64,000 bases of DNA from JAGNXB01 sp942490895 (GCA_942490895.1 CALNZC010000029.1:62001-126000), one strand, 5' to 3'. Positions 17,043 through 26,028 are shown, counted from the first letter of the stretch. The notes: generated from the sequence alone by a model not told the origin. Numbers and translations: made by a program.

Positions 17043-17426
17043 CTATTGGTATTTGGGGTTATAGATTTTCTTAAACTGAAGGCTCTTCGAACCAAAATTG
17101 ATGAGAAGTCCTATGGCCTTATCATAAGCCACTACATAGTTTTTAGCCTGGGCCAAATGAACATCTTCCAGGTCGATCACTGCTTTTATCTCGACTATGA
17201 CCTCATCTTCCACCACAAAATCCGCGCGCCGTGTACCCACAGGTAGACCTTTGTAGAATATCTCGTGCTCCACTTCACGCATAAAATGTATTCCAGCCGA
17301 TGTCAACTCAATCGCCAGGCACCTTTGATAAATGACCTCCTGGAATCCATTTCCCAGCGTGTTGTGGACCTTCATCGCACATCCATTCACTTTGTAGGTC
17401 AACGCATCTAATTCTACCTGATCCAT
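17043..17426 (-). CDS. GxxExxY protein (PD-(D/E)XK nuclease-like)
   Basis: 127 residues from the ATG at 17426 (30 more are possible from 17516 but look unlike the family start). The name-giving motif is G27-F-Q-E30-V-I-Y33, after KVHNTLGNG. The PD-(D/E)XK-type site is D69 (RRADF), E79 and K81 (VIVEIKA), in a predicted beta-strand hairpin. The C-terminus LLINFGSKSLQFKKIYN is conserved in the family. The family is widespread and often multicopy in Bacteroidota; its function is not established. The gene sits between terminal inverted repeats of the AGGATT type. Confidence 0.88.
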   Translation of the reverse strand: MDQVELDALTYKVNGCAMKVHNTLGNGFQEVIYQRCLAIELTSAGIHFMREVEHEIFYKGLPVGTRRADFVVEDEVIVEIKAVIDLEDVHLAQAKNYVVAYDKAIGLLINFGSKSLQFKKIYNPKYQ

Positions 17427-17510
17427 TAATCCTGGCAATATATCATTCGACAAAATCCTGATTCCGACAAGAAAAATAATCATTTTCTGAATAATCAATC
17501 CCATAGCCCG

Positions 17511-17549
17511 TATCAAGATTCACAAGATTAGAGGATGTACAGGATGAGA
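17511..17549. repeat. Degenerate internal copy of the AGGATT repeat
   Basis: ATCAAGATTCACAAGATT followed by AGAGGATG and ACAGGATG, a decayed version of the unit ends, placed just 5' of the GxxExxY gene. Confidence 0.6.
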
Positions 17550-17711
17550 ACGGATTTCAGGTTTGGGCAGCTTCATACTGCCTAGTACCCCCTAACCATC
17601 GACCCCGTTCATGCTAGAATACTCTATACTCCGTATCCAACCGTTGACCCAAGGGAAATCCTGAGAATCCTCAAATCCTCAAAATCCTGATGCTGACAAT
17701 TGACGTGGCCA

Positions 17712-17752
17712 CTGTCAGGATCTGAACTCACGAGATGACAGGAGGAAACTTC
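17712..17752. repeat. Partial third unit end
   Basis: TGTCAGGATCTGAACTCACG and then GATGACAGGAGG resemble a unit left end. The sequence runs into the 3' end of the epimerase gene, so this unit is truncated. Confidence 0.45.
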
Positions 17753-17755
17753 AAT

Positions 17756-18655
17756 TCACTTGGACTTCAAATCCAACAACGCCTGATCCAGTTTTAAATA
17801 CTGAAATCCAAACCCAGCTTTCAGGACCTTCTCCGCACTCACCCTCGCCCCCGTCAGCACCGTATCACTCATCTCACCGAGTAGTAGACGAAGCACTGCT
17901 CCAGGTACAGGGGCCACCAACCAACCTCCAAACGTCTTTTTGAGTGAGGTGGCCATTTGTTTGCTAGTCACTGGTTCTGGGGCGACACCATTCCATACCC
18001 CTTCTTTTTTACCCTGAAGGATCCAGGTCATCAGGCTCGTGAGATCATCGATATGGATCCAGGGCATGTATTGCTGACCATCGCCAAAATAATTGGCCAT
18101 GCCACCCTTGAGTGGGATCCTCAATTTGGGTAGTGCACCACCCTTGCTGCTCAGGACAATGCCTATACGCAGAATGGCCAGGGAATAACCAGCCTCCTTC
18201 AGATTCAAACTGACTGCCTCCCAGGCTTGTGTTGTCGACGCCAGAAAGCCACTTCCTGGGGTGGCACCTTCATCCACCCACGTTTCACCCCGATCACCGT
18301 AAAAACCGGTTGCAGAAGCCGTAAGGATCATGGTTGGTTTTGTGCCCGTTTCCTGAAGCGCCTTGTGAAGAGTCCGGACGCTGTTTTCACGACTGGAGAC
18401 GATCAGGCGCTTGCGCTCTTCAGTCCAACGCGCATCTGCAATCCCTGCTCCGGCCAGGTTGATGATGTAGTCCACATTGCGGAAGGCTGCTGGGTCATAA
18501 GTCCCAGCAGCAGGGTCCCAGGCATATCGGATCACAGCCCCTTGCTGACCGGGTGTCCGACTCAACAATCGAATCTCATCAAAAAGATGCCCTTGTGATT
18601 CGATCCATCGCCTGCCAATCATTCCTGTACCCCCTGCTAATAATACCGATGCCAT
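17756..18655 (-). CDS. TIGR01777 family SDR epimerase (SDR39U1/YfcH-like)
   Basis: 299 residues. The Rossmann motif GGTGMIG (8-14) binds NAD(P). NLAGAGIADARWTEERKRLIVSSR is the hallmark of the TIGR01777 group, as are SATGFYGDRG and LRIGIVLSSKGGALPKL. The C-terminus has the short DUF1731-type extension (PVPGAVLRLLLGEMSDTVLTGARVSAEK). Members include the human SDR39U1 and E. coli YfcH; substrate unknown. The gene is divergent from the peptide-binding protein. A truncated repeat unit lies directly downstream of its stop. Confidence 0.93.
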   Translation of the reverse strand: MASVLLAGGTGMIGRRWIESQGHLFDEIRLLSRTPGQQGAVIRYAWDPAAGTYDPAAFRNVDYIINLAGAGIADARWTEERKRLIVSSRENSVRTLHKALQETGTKPTMILTASATGFYGDRGETWVDEGATPGSGFLASTTQAWEAVSLNLKEAGYSLAILRIGIVLSSKGGALPKLRIPLKGGMANYFGDGQQYMPWIHIDDLTSLMTWILQGKKEGVWNGVAPEPVTSKQMATSLKKTFGGWLVAPVPGAVLRLLLGEMSDTVLTGARVSAEKVLKAGFGFQYLKLDQALLDLKSK

Positions 18656-18763
18656 CTTTCAGTTATTTGATGACCAAACCATAGGACTATCAGAAAGTTC
18701 GCTACTCACGCCTCTATCTACAACGTTGAATTTCTGCTATTTTTATGATTATATCTCCCTCCC

Positions 18764-20521
18764 ATGACAAATCGATCTCCTTTCGTCTTTTTGATTCTCC
18801 TCCTCTTTCTGGTCTCGGCTTGTCGTGATGAGCCTGTTGCACCCAAGACCTTCATCGAGATTCGCGCACGCCTGGCTGCAGACCCCGATCGGATCAACCC
18901 GATGATCTCCTCCAGCGGATATGCCTCTGAAGTGTACAAGCTGACCCATTTCCCCTTGCTAGAGTACCACCCCATCACCCTGGAGCTCGAACCCATTATT
19001 GCCAGGAGTCTTCCTGTCGAAACCCCCATTGATACGGGCATCCTGGCGGGAGGCATGGCCTATACCTATGAGATCCGCTCTGAAGCAACCTGGGATGATG
19101 GCACTCCGATCACAGGAAACGACTACATCTTCACCTTGAAGGCCGCACTGAATCCCCTGGTCAAAGCCAATTCCTGGAGAGGATTTCTTTCTTTCATCCA
19201 TGATGTGATTGTCACCCCTGATAACCCGCGCCGTTTCACGGTACTGACTACAGAACGATACTTCCTGGGCATGCCCGCTACTGGTAATTTCAACCTCTAC
19301 CCTGCTCATATCTATGACCCTCATGGCTTGATGGCAGATATTCCTCTCCGTGATTTTACACATACGGAAACCATAGAAGCACTGGCCAACACGGATACGC
19401 GACTGGCTGAATTCGCAGCGATGTTCACCAGTGATGCCTATTCACGAGACACTTCGTTTGTTCAGGGTGCCGGACCTTATCGGCTGGCCAGTTGGGAGGC
19501 CGGACAGGAGATTGTCCTCGATCGGAAATCACCCTGGTGGGGTGATGGCTTAACGGGACAGGGAGAACAGTTCACGGCTAAGCCAGATCGCATCCGGTAC
19601 AAGATCATTGCCGATGAACAGGCCGCATTGACCCTTCTTCAGGATGGCGGACTGGATGTGGTCGGCGAATTGACACCCACTGCATTCAAAGCTATGCAAG
19701 CAGACACCGTCGATAAAAGTGGTTTTGATACCCACCTGCCAGTGTACATGCAGTATTATTTCATCGCTTTGAATAACCACAATCCGAAGTTGTCGGATCC
19801 GTTGGTTCGCCGGGCTTTGGCCCATTGCCTGGATCTCGATCTGGGGATACAAAGCATACTGGAAGGATTGGGCGAACGCATCATCGGACCCTTTCACCCC
19901 AGCAAATCCTATTACAATAGAGAGATCAAACCGGTGACCTTCGATCCTGCAGAAGCCCGCCAGCTCCTGGCCAGTGCAGGTTGGTCGGACACCAATGGCA
20001 ATGGGACCGTCGACAAGCAGATCAATGGAAAAACGGTCGAAATGAAGCTTACCATTTTGCTTGCGGCCGGAAGTGAAGTGGGACGAAATCTCGGCCTCCT
20101 GCTTCAACAAGGGGCGCAACAAGCGGGTATTGAGATCATCCTTGAAAACAAGGATTTCAAACTGATCCTTGGCGATATGAGTCGGGGTGACTATGACCTT
20201 ACGGCTATGCGGAATCGGAAACCACCTACCGATGATGACCCTTACCAAGGCTGGCATTCAGATTCGGACACACCAGGGGGGAGTAACCGGGCCGGCTATC
20301 AAAGTGTTGTAGCGGACAGTTTGATCCTGGCCATCCGGGATGCTCCGGATCAACAGACTCGATATCAACTCTATCGCACATTCCAGGAAGTGCTTGCAGC
20401 GGATCAACCCGTGATCTTCCTCTACGCCCCTAAGGAGCCTGTCATCAGTCGGAAAGCCGTTAAAGGCCTAACCCCCTCGCCGATGCGTCCGGGTTATCAT
20501 CTACCTTTTCTCACCCTTTAA
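18764..20521 (+). CDS. Peptide ABC transporter substrate-binding lipoprotein (family 5)
   Basis: 585 residues. A lipoprotein signal ends at the lipobox LLFLVSAC (Cys about 20). The body has the SBP_bac_5 pattern: YEIRSEATWDDGTPITGNDYIFTLKAALNP (typical W.DG.P.ta.Dv.ft), SDPLVRRALAHCLDLD, a Leu-rich hinge and YHLPF-type C-terminus. Family members bind oligopeptides, dipeptides or nickel-type ligands. A permease follows 27 bp downstream, so the two are probably co-transcribed. Note that no second permease or ATPase is in this cluster. Confidence 0.92.
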   Translation: MTNRSPFVFLILLLFLVSACRDEPVAPKTFIEIRARLAADPDRINPMISSSGYASEVYKLTHFPLLEYHPITLELEPIIARSLPVETPIDTGILAGGMAYTYEIRSEATWDDGTPITGNDYIFTLKAALNPLVKANSWRGFLSFIHDVIVTPDNPRRFTVLTTERYFLGMPATGNFNLYPAHIYDPHGLMADIPLRDFTHTETIEALANTDTRLAEFAAMFTSDAYSRDTSFVQGAGPYRLASWEAGQEIVLDRKSPWWGDGLTGQGEQFTAKPDRIRYKIIADEQAALTLLQDGGLDVVGELTPTAFKAMQADTVDKSGFDTHLPVYMQYYFIALNNHNPKLSDPLVRRALAHCLDLDLGIQSILEGLGERIIGPFHPSKSYYNREIKPVTFDPAEARQLLASAGWSDTNGNGTVDKQINGKTVEMKLTILLAAGSEVGRNLGLLLQQGAQQAGIEIILENKDFKLILGDMSRGDYDLTAMRNRKPPTDDDPYQGWHSDSDTPGGSNRAGYQSVVADSLILAIRDAPDQQTRYQLYRTFQEVLAADQPVIFLYAPKEPVISRKAVKGLTPSPMRPGYHLPFLTL

Positions 20522-20548
20522 TCACAGCGACCCGTCCCTGGTGATCTC

Positions 20549-21943
20549 ATGAATCCCTACTTTCGAAAACGACTTCTCCTCCTATTACCGACATTGGTCC
20601 TGGTGTCCTTTCTGGCCTTTTGGCTGCAGGAATCTGTCCCCGGAGATCCGGTCGCCCAGATGCTCCAGGATGAAGACCCTGATGCCGCGATGTCCCTGCG
20701 CGATCTGCGTGTCTATCAGGCTGCCTATCAGCGTACCGCCAAAGAACTGGGGATGGATCGGCCTTCCTTTTACTGCAGCTTGACGCCACGTTCCCTGCCT
20801 GATACACTATACCGCATCCTTCCAATTTCCAGGCGAGAAACATTTGCAAAATGGTGCCGTCAAACGGGGTCACCCATCCTAGTTCAAAAATGGTTTGACC
20901 GACTCACCGATTATCAGAATGCAATCCTGGCAGAAGACCCTTCCGGGAAAGATCAGCGATTATCCTCTGTGAGAAGTCAACTTTCCAGAATTCCCCTGAT
21001 GTCCGATCCGGATGAGATCCGAACTACTTTGTCTGCTTTGCCCGACTCGCTGTATCCCGAGAAGAAACAAGCCGCACTCAACGCCATTCCTGCCATCGCT
21101 TCTGGGATGGTGTTTCAAAACTGGTGGCCTCGTCTCCTATGGCATGGGATGGACAATCGGTATCACCGCTGGATGGCCTCTCTGTTTGGCGGGACAGCAC
21201 ATCGCTCCCGGGTCGATGGGCAACCCGTCTGGCGCAAGATCGGGCAGGCAGCCAAATGGACTTTATGGATGAATGGCTTTGCCATCCTCTTTGCTTATGG
21301 TCTCAGTATACCCCTGGGCGTCTGGATGGCCCGACATGCAGGGTCTGGCAAGGACCAATGGACCACCTTTCTGCTGTACGCCATGTATTCCATTCCCGGC
21401 TTCTGGTTGGGCACTCTGCTGCTGGTATTTTTCACGACACCTGTCTATGGCATGGACCTCTTCCCTTCGATCGGATTGGGTGACCTGCCACCAGGATCTG
21501 GCTGGTGGGAGGCATTTACCATCCGTGCCAGCCATCTCTTCCTCCCCGTTTTCTGTTTGACATACGGCTCATTAGCCTACCTGACCCGACAGGTCCGTAA
21601 TGCCATGGTACATGAATTTAAACAAGACTATATCCGGGCTGCATGGGCAAAAGGACTGAACCAGAAACAGGTGGTCTGGAAACATGCCTTCCGCAATGCC
21701 CTCTTTCCACTGATCACATTATTTGGGGCAATACTCCCTGCAGCTATTGCCGGATCGGTGGCCATCGAGGTCATCTTCAATATTCCCGGTATGGGGCGGC
21801 TGACCTATCTCTCCATTCTCGCCCAGGACTGGCCTGTCGTCTATGGTGTGTTATTCCTGGCCGCCATATTGACTTTGGCAGGCTCGCTGATCGCCGATCT
21901 CCTTTATGGTTGGGCTGATCCGCGGGTCAGATGGCAACGATAA
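20549..21943 (+). CDS. DppB-type ABC permease with large periplasmic insertion
   Basis: 464 residues, longer than the usual 310-340 of DppB/OppB. One membrane helix (about 8-28) with the typical VPGDP after it; then about 190 extra residues, soluble, rich in polar residues (about 45-235); then five helices (about 240-460). The EAA loop is DYIRAAWAKGLNQKQVVWKHAFRNALFP, the contact point for the ATPase, followed by the usual IEVIFNIPGMGRL. The insertion lies in the first periplasmic loop. A partner permease (DppC) and ATPases would be needed and are not here. Confidence 0.92.
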   Translation: MNPYFRKRLLLLLPTLVLVSFLAFWLQESVPGDPVAQMLQDEDPDAAMSLRDLRVYQAAYQRTAKELGMDRPSFYCSLTPRSLPDTLYRILPISRRETFAKWCRQTGSPILVQKWFDRLTDYQNAILAEDPSGKDQRLSSVRSQLSRIPLMSDPDEIRTTLSALPDSLYPEKKQAALNAIPAIASGMVFQNWWPRLLWHGMDNRYHRWMASLFGGTAHRSRVDGQPVWRKIGQAAKWTLWMNGFAILFAYGLSIPLGVWMARHAGSGKDQWTTFLLYAMYSIPGFWLGTLLLVFFTTPVYGMDLFPSIGLGDLPPGSGWWEAFTIRASHLFLPVFCLTYGSLAYLTRQVRNAMVHEFKQDYIRAAWAKGLNQKQVVWKHAFRNALFPLITLFGAILPAAIAGSVAIEVIFNIPGMGRLTYLSILAQDWPVVYGVLFLAAILTLAGSLIADLLYGWADPRVRWQR

Positions 21944-22010
21944 CGAAAATGCTGCCGCTGGACCCTGATAGCGACCTCAAGATATGGGAGGTGTGTCCTA
22001 CCTTTATGCC

Positions 22011-23036
22011 ATGCGTGTAACAGTAGCTATGATCGCCCAATTGGTCCAAGGAGATATCGAAGGTGATCCCCACGTCGAGATTCTGGGCCCGGCACCCATA
22101 GAAGACGGAACACCTGGAACCATCTCTTTTCTAGCAGATGCGAAATACGAATCCTTTGCGTACAGCACCGGCTCGTCCGCTCTCCTGGTCAATCGGACGT
22201 TCGTTCCACAGGAGCCCATCCAGGCCACATTGATTCGGGTAGATAATGTTCGGATGGCTGTCGCTTCTTTACTCCAGCAATTCGATCAAAGCAAACAGGG
22301 CTCTGGCACCATTGCCGAACAGGCCTTTGTCGATCCCAGTGCCACCATTGGCAAGCAAGTCAGCATCGGACGCTTCAGCGTGGTCGACGCCTCTGCTGAG
22401 ATCGGTGACGGATCCATTATCCATGATCAGGTCTCCATCGGCCAGGGTGTGCACATCGGTAAAAACTGCGTCCTGTTCCCCGGTGTACGCATTTATAAAG
22501 GCTGCCAGATCGGTGATGATTGTATGATCCATAGTAATGCAGTCATCGGGTCAGATGGTTTTGGTTTTGCCCCCAAAGATGATGGGAGCTACGACAAGGT
22601 GCCACAACTGGGGAATGTCATCCTGGAAAGCCATGTAGAGATCGGTGCGAATTGTGTGATCGATCGAGCCACCATGGGATCCACGGTGATCGAAACCGGC
22701 GCCAAACTGGATAACCTCATCCAGATTGCCCATAATGTCCGGATCGGTGCACATACTGTGATTGCTGCTCAGGCCGGTATTGCCGGGAGTACCCATATCG
22801 GCGCACATAGCCAGATCGGTGGGCAAGTGGGCATTGTCGGCCATATTCAGATCGCTCAAGGAACCAAGATCCAGGCCCAAAGTGGTGTTGCCGGAGCCAT
22901 CAAAGAAAAAGGCCAGGCCGTTTACGGCTCTCCTGCCATTCCATATGGCAATTATGTCCGCTCCTATGCCGTGTTCAAGACCCTACCTGAATTGGAAAAG
23001 CGGCTTCGAAAGCTGGAGAAAAAAGGTGGGGAGTGA
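22011..23036 (+). CDS. lpxD: UDP-3-O-acylglucosamine N-acyltransferase LpxD
   Basis: 341 residues from the ATG at 22011, where MRVTVAMIAQLVQGDIEGDP fits the family start (an ATG at 21984 would add nine residues). The N-terminal uridine-binding domain (about 1-100) is followed by left-handed beta-helix hexapeptide repeats (about 105-320, I-G-x-x-x-x units) and the segment HSNAVIGSDGFGFAPKDDG with the active-site region; the catalytic His in IQIAHNVRIG is present. LpxD adds the second acyl chain to the lipid A precursor, showing an LPS-type outer membrane. It follows the permease by 67 bp. Confidence 0.97.
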   Translation: MRVTVAMIAQLVQGDIEGDPHVEILGPAPIEDGTPGTISFLADAKYESFAYSTGSSALLVNRTFVPQEPIQATLIRVDNVRMAVASLLQQFDQSKQGSGTIAEQAFVDPSATIGKQVSIGRFSVVDASAEIGDGSIIHDQVSIGQGVHIGKNCVLFPGVRIYKGCQIGDDCMIHSNAVIGSDGFGFAPKDDGSYDKVPQLGNVILESHVEIGANCVIDRATMGSTVIETGAKLDNLIQIAHNVRIGAHTVIAAQAGIAGSTHIGAHSQIGGQVGIVGHIQIAQGTKIQAQSGVAGAIKEKGQAVYGSPAIPYGNYVRSYAVFKTLPELEKRLRKLEKKGGE

Positions 23037-23387
23037 TGGAGGTTTTGGGTTAAGGCGTTATTGAGCTATTTCGATATTGAGTTATTTCGAAAATCAAGTA
23101 ATCAGCACGAATCTCACATTGACATACTGCCCAAAAACCTCAAAGCGAATCACAAATTGGGTTGGGCCCATTACCTATTACCCTTTACCTGCCAAGACGG
23201 AATATGTATTTTAATATCCACACGGATCAAGTGAGTTATTGGGTTACTGCCTACGGCAGTCAGGATTTCGTTATTGAGTTATTTCGAAAATTATCGGATA
23301 CAAATTCGAGCTTTCGTCCGGGGTGAATGGCGGTGATAACCTTCCTCCCCCGAGCACTCGGGGCTGAAGTTTCGGCGGACAGGCACC
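23037..23387. other. Gene-free region with module repeats
   Basis: No gene. It opens with copies of GTTATTGAG and GAGTTATTTCGA (23057-23095, again near 23268-23290) that recur at 28.9 kb. A 60-bp block at 23164-23226 (CCTTTACCTGCCA...ATATCCACACG) is repeated at 23741-23806. A 7-bp hairpin CCCCGAG/CTCGGGG lies at 23348-23363. Confidence 0.6.
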
Positions 23388-23451
23388 CCGGACGATCCGC
23401 CTACTGGCGGATGTCCGGATCCAGACATGGCGCCAAAGCGCCATCGTCTGG
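23388..23451. repeat. Paired hairpins D and A
   Basis: Hairpin D (23388-23418): outer stem CCGGAC/GTCCGG, inner stem ATCCGCC/GGCGGAT, loop TACT. After AT comes hairpin A (23421-23451): outer stem CCAGAC/GTCTGG, inner stem TGGCGC/GCGCCA, loop CAAA. Outer stems are alike while inner stems differ but stay paired. Confidence 0.65.
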
Positions 23452-23625
23452 GCCCCGCCCCCCGGGATATGACTACGTCAGTCTGGGCCGGCTTCTCCTT
23501 TTTCAAGGAGAGGGGGCTGATTTCGTCTTTAGATATAAAGGTTTCCCTGGATCCACCTCCATCCGGAGTTCAATCTCCTGGCAGCGATAGCTGCTCATGT
23601 CCTCTGCGAATACCCAATGCCGAAC

Positions 23626-23677
23626 CCAGACGCTTGCGGTCTGGATCCAGACATTCGCCACCTGGCGAATCGTCTGG
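23626..23677. repeat. Paired hairpins C and B
   Basis: Hairpin C (23626-23644): CCAGAC/GTCTGG around a short CGC/GCG. Then AT, then hairpin B (23647-23677): CCAGAC/GTCTGG outside, TTCGCC/GGCGAA inside, loop ACCT. The same hairpin-AT-hairpin plan as at 23388-23451, with a different inner sequence that still pairs. Confidence 0.65.
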
Positions 23678-23839
23678 GCACCAAATACCCTTTTTCTTTT
23701 GAGATAGACTTGAGGTGGAACCATCCTCTCAAAGTCAGGCCCTTTACCCATCACCATTTACCCTTTACCTGCCATGACGGAAGTTGGATTTAATATCCAC
23801 ACGAATGGCGAAAAGCGAAGAACTCTGAGTAAGGGTAAG
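23678..23839. other. Gene-free region before the EF-G-like terminator
   Basis: Holds the second copy (23741-23806) of the CCTTTACCTGCCA...ATATCCACACG block. No gene seen. Confidence 0.5.
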
Positions 23840-23871
23840 AAAAAACGGCCCCGAAATCACGGGACCGTTTT
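23840..23871 (-). terminator. Terminator after the EF-G-like gene
   Basis: On the minus strand: AAAACGGTCCCG, a 6-nt loop, CGGGGCCGTTTT and further T residues; one mismatch in a 12-bp stem. It lies 28 bp past the EF-G-like stop. Confidence 0.92.
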
Positions 23872-23898
23872 ACTTGGATATCGTTGAATACGCAGCGA

Positions 23899-26028
23899 TT
23901 AATCCTCCTCTTCTGAATGATCTACGTAAGCATCGATCAATTCCCGCTGGACCTCTTGAGGTACCGGGGCATACTCAAAGAATTCTCTGGAATGCTTGGC
24001 GCGTCCATGCGTCAGCGACCGCAGCGTAGAGGAATACTGGTACATCTCCGCCAGTGGAACGTGAGCTAAGATCTTCTGATAGTGTCCATCCGAATCCATG
24101 CCCATGATCATCGCACGACGTGTCTGCAGATCGCCCATGATCTCGCCCATCGCTTCTTCCGGGCACAGTACCTCAACATTATAGACAGGCTCCATCAGCT
24201 GGGGGGCTGCCGCCTTGAAGGCTGATTTGAAGGCCATGGTTGCTGCCGTTTGAAAGGCCATATCATTGGAATCTACAGGGTGCATTTTGCCATCATAGAT
24301 ACAGACACGAATATCCCGGCAAGCGGACCCCGTCAATGGGCCTTCTGCCATTTTACTCATAATCCCTTTTTTGATCGCATTGGAGAACCGATTGTCGATG
24401 GATCCACCGACAATACACCACAGGAAAACCAGTTTTCCGCCCCACGGGAGATCCTCTTCATCTCGGTTCCGTATGGACATATCAGTAGGATCAGCCATCC
24501 CTTCATGCCAGGCCTCGATGCGCATATGTACTTCGGCAAACTGCCCGGCACCGCCGGTTTGCTTTTTATGTCGGTAGACCTCGTTGGCTACCTTCGTGAT
24601 CGTCTCCCGGTATGGAATACGAGGACGAATATATTCCAGATCCAGATCGTAGAGTTTCTTGATCCGATAACGCACAAGGTCAAGGTGTAATTGGCCCTGT
24701 CCATGCAGGATCAACTGTCTCAACTCCATACTGTGATCCACGATCAGAGTGGGATCCTCTTCCTGGATCTGATGCAGTGCCTTGGATACTTTTTCTGTAT
24801 CACTTTTATTCGGTGGTTTCACTGCGGTCCTGATCCGGGGCTCTGGATAATGAATCCGTTCAATGGATAGTTCTGTGCCCTTTGTATTCAAGGTATCGTT
24901 GGTATGAGAATCCTTGAGTTTGACTGTCACACCGAGGTCGCCGGCATAGAGCTCATTCACTTGTTCACGGTTCTTTCCTTCGGAGACATAGATGTTTCCA
25001 AACCGTTCGTGGCTAGTGTTACGGCTATTGATCAGTTCGTCGCTGCTTCGGATAACACCTGAATAGACTTTGAAATAGGAAACAATGCCCACCCGTTGTT
25101 CAGACATCGTTTTATAGATAAACAGGCTGGTTGGCCCTTTAGGATCACAAAGCAGCGTCTTGCCACCCTCCAATTTTTTCGGTGGTCGATCTGCAGGAGA
25201 TGGGCAGACATCGTTGATAAAGCCCATGATGCGGCCGCTTCCCATATTCAGGGTAGCCGAAGAGCAGAAAACCGGAAAGATCTGTTGGTGGGCAATAGCG
25301 ATATTGAGACCCTTTGTCAATTCCTCCTCAGACAGATTGCCATTCTCGAAGAATTGCTCCATTAGCGTTTCATCATTCTCAGCAGCCGCTTCCACCAGCG
25401 CCTGGTGCATCGCTTGTGCCCGATCTTTCTCACTGTCGGGAATAGCCTGCTTTTCAGGTTTTCCACCATCAGCGGGGAAGACATACATCACCATGCGCAA
25501 AGCATCGATAATGCTGTTAAACGATGGTCCTGAATTATAGGGAAACTGAACTGGGATCACCTTGGGGCCAAAGCGATTGATCGCTTGTTCCAGGGTCAGA
25601 TCAAAGTCTGCCTTCTCATGATCCATTTGGTTGATCACAAATATGGAAGGAGTGTCAAATTTCTCGACATATTCCCAGATCAATTCCGTGCCCACTTCAA
25701 CGCCACTTCGGGCATTCAGCATCATCACTGCAGTATCGGCAACCTTCAGAGCACTGACGACCTCACCGACAAAATCATCAAAACCGGGCGTATCCAGAAT
25801 GTTGATCTTGGAGTCTTTCCAGCTGACATGCATGAGTGTGGTGAAGAGTGAATTCCCTCTTTCCTGCTCAATATCTGAGAAGTCGGAGACTGTATTCTGG
25901 TCTTCGATGGTGCCGCGGCGATTGACCGCACCAGCCTCAAATAACATACACTCATTGAAGAGTGTTTTCCCTGATCCGGAGTGTCCGAGCAGGACAACAT
26001 TCCGGATGTCTTTGGTTTCATAGCTCAT
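23899..26028 (-). CDS. Elongation factor G-like GTPase (FusA2-type)
   Basis: 709 residues with full EF-G domain order. GTPase: P-loop GHSGSGKT (15-22), switch II DTPGFDDF (79-86), G4 NQMD. Then domain II (about 300-390), domain III, a domain IV and a domain V near the end (VEVLCPEEAMGEIMGDLQTRRAMIMGM). It lacks the canonical switch-II His: GHVDF of EF-G is GFDDF here (Phe83), as in the EF-G-like/FusA2 paralogues, so GTP hydrolysis may be slow or differently activated. Likely a ribosome-associated paralogue, not the main EF-G. The tetracycline-protection family is an alternative but less likely. Confidence 0.9.
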   Translation of the reverse strand: MSYETKDIRNVVLLGHSGSGKTLFNECMLFEAGAVNRRGTIEDQNTVSDFSDIEQERGNSLFTTLMHVSWKDSKINILDTPGFDDFVGEVVSALKVADTAVMMLNARSGVEVGTELIWEYVEKFDTPSIFVINQMDHEKADFDLTLEQAINRFGPKVIPVQFPYNSGPSFNSIIDALRMVMYVFPADGGKPEKQAIPDSEKDRAQAMHQALVEAAAENDETLMEQFFENGNLSEEELTKGLNIAIAHQQIFPVFCSSATLNMGSGRIMGFINDVCPSPADRPPKKLEGGKTLLCDPKGPTSLFIYKTMSEQRVGIVSYFKVYSGVIRSSDELINSRNTSHERFGNIYVSEGKNREQVNELYAGDLGVTVKLKDSHTNDTLNTKGTELSIERIHYPEPRIRTAVKPPNKSDTEKVSKALHQIQEEDPTLIVDHSMELRQLILHGQGQLHLDLVRYRIKKLYDLDLEYIRPRIPYRETITKVANEVYRHKKQTGGAGQFAEVHMRIEAWHEGMADPTDMSIRNRDEEDLPWGGKLVFLWCIVGGSIDNRFSNAIKKGIMSKMAEGPLTGSACRDIRVCIYDGKMHPVDSNDMAFQTAATMAFKSAFKAAAPQLMEPVYNVEVLCPEEAMGEIMGDLQTRRAMIMGMDSDGHYQKILAHVPLAEMYQYSSTLRSLTHGRAKHSREFFEYAPVPQEVQRELIDAYVDHSEEED

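Larger units (their letters stand above)
16943..17702. mobile_element. Putative mobile unit carrying a GxxExxY gene between terminal inverted repeats
   Basis: Left end (16944-16985): TGTCTGAATCAGGATT followed by AGGATT, GAGGAT and CAGGATG blocks. Right end (17656-17702), reverse-complemented: TTGTCAGCATCAGGATT followed by AGGATT, GAGGAT and CAGGATT blocks in register. The inner part has the GxxExxY gene and a degenerate internal copy of the repeat at 17511-17549. No transposase is present. The element is delimited here from repeat symmetry only; target-site duplications were not identified. Confidence 0.55.
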
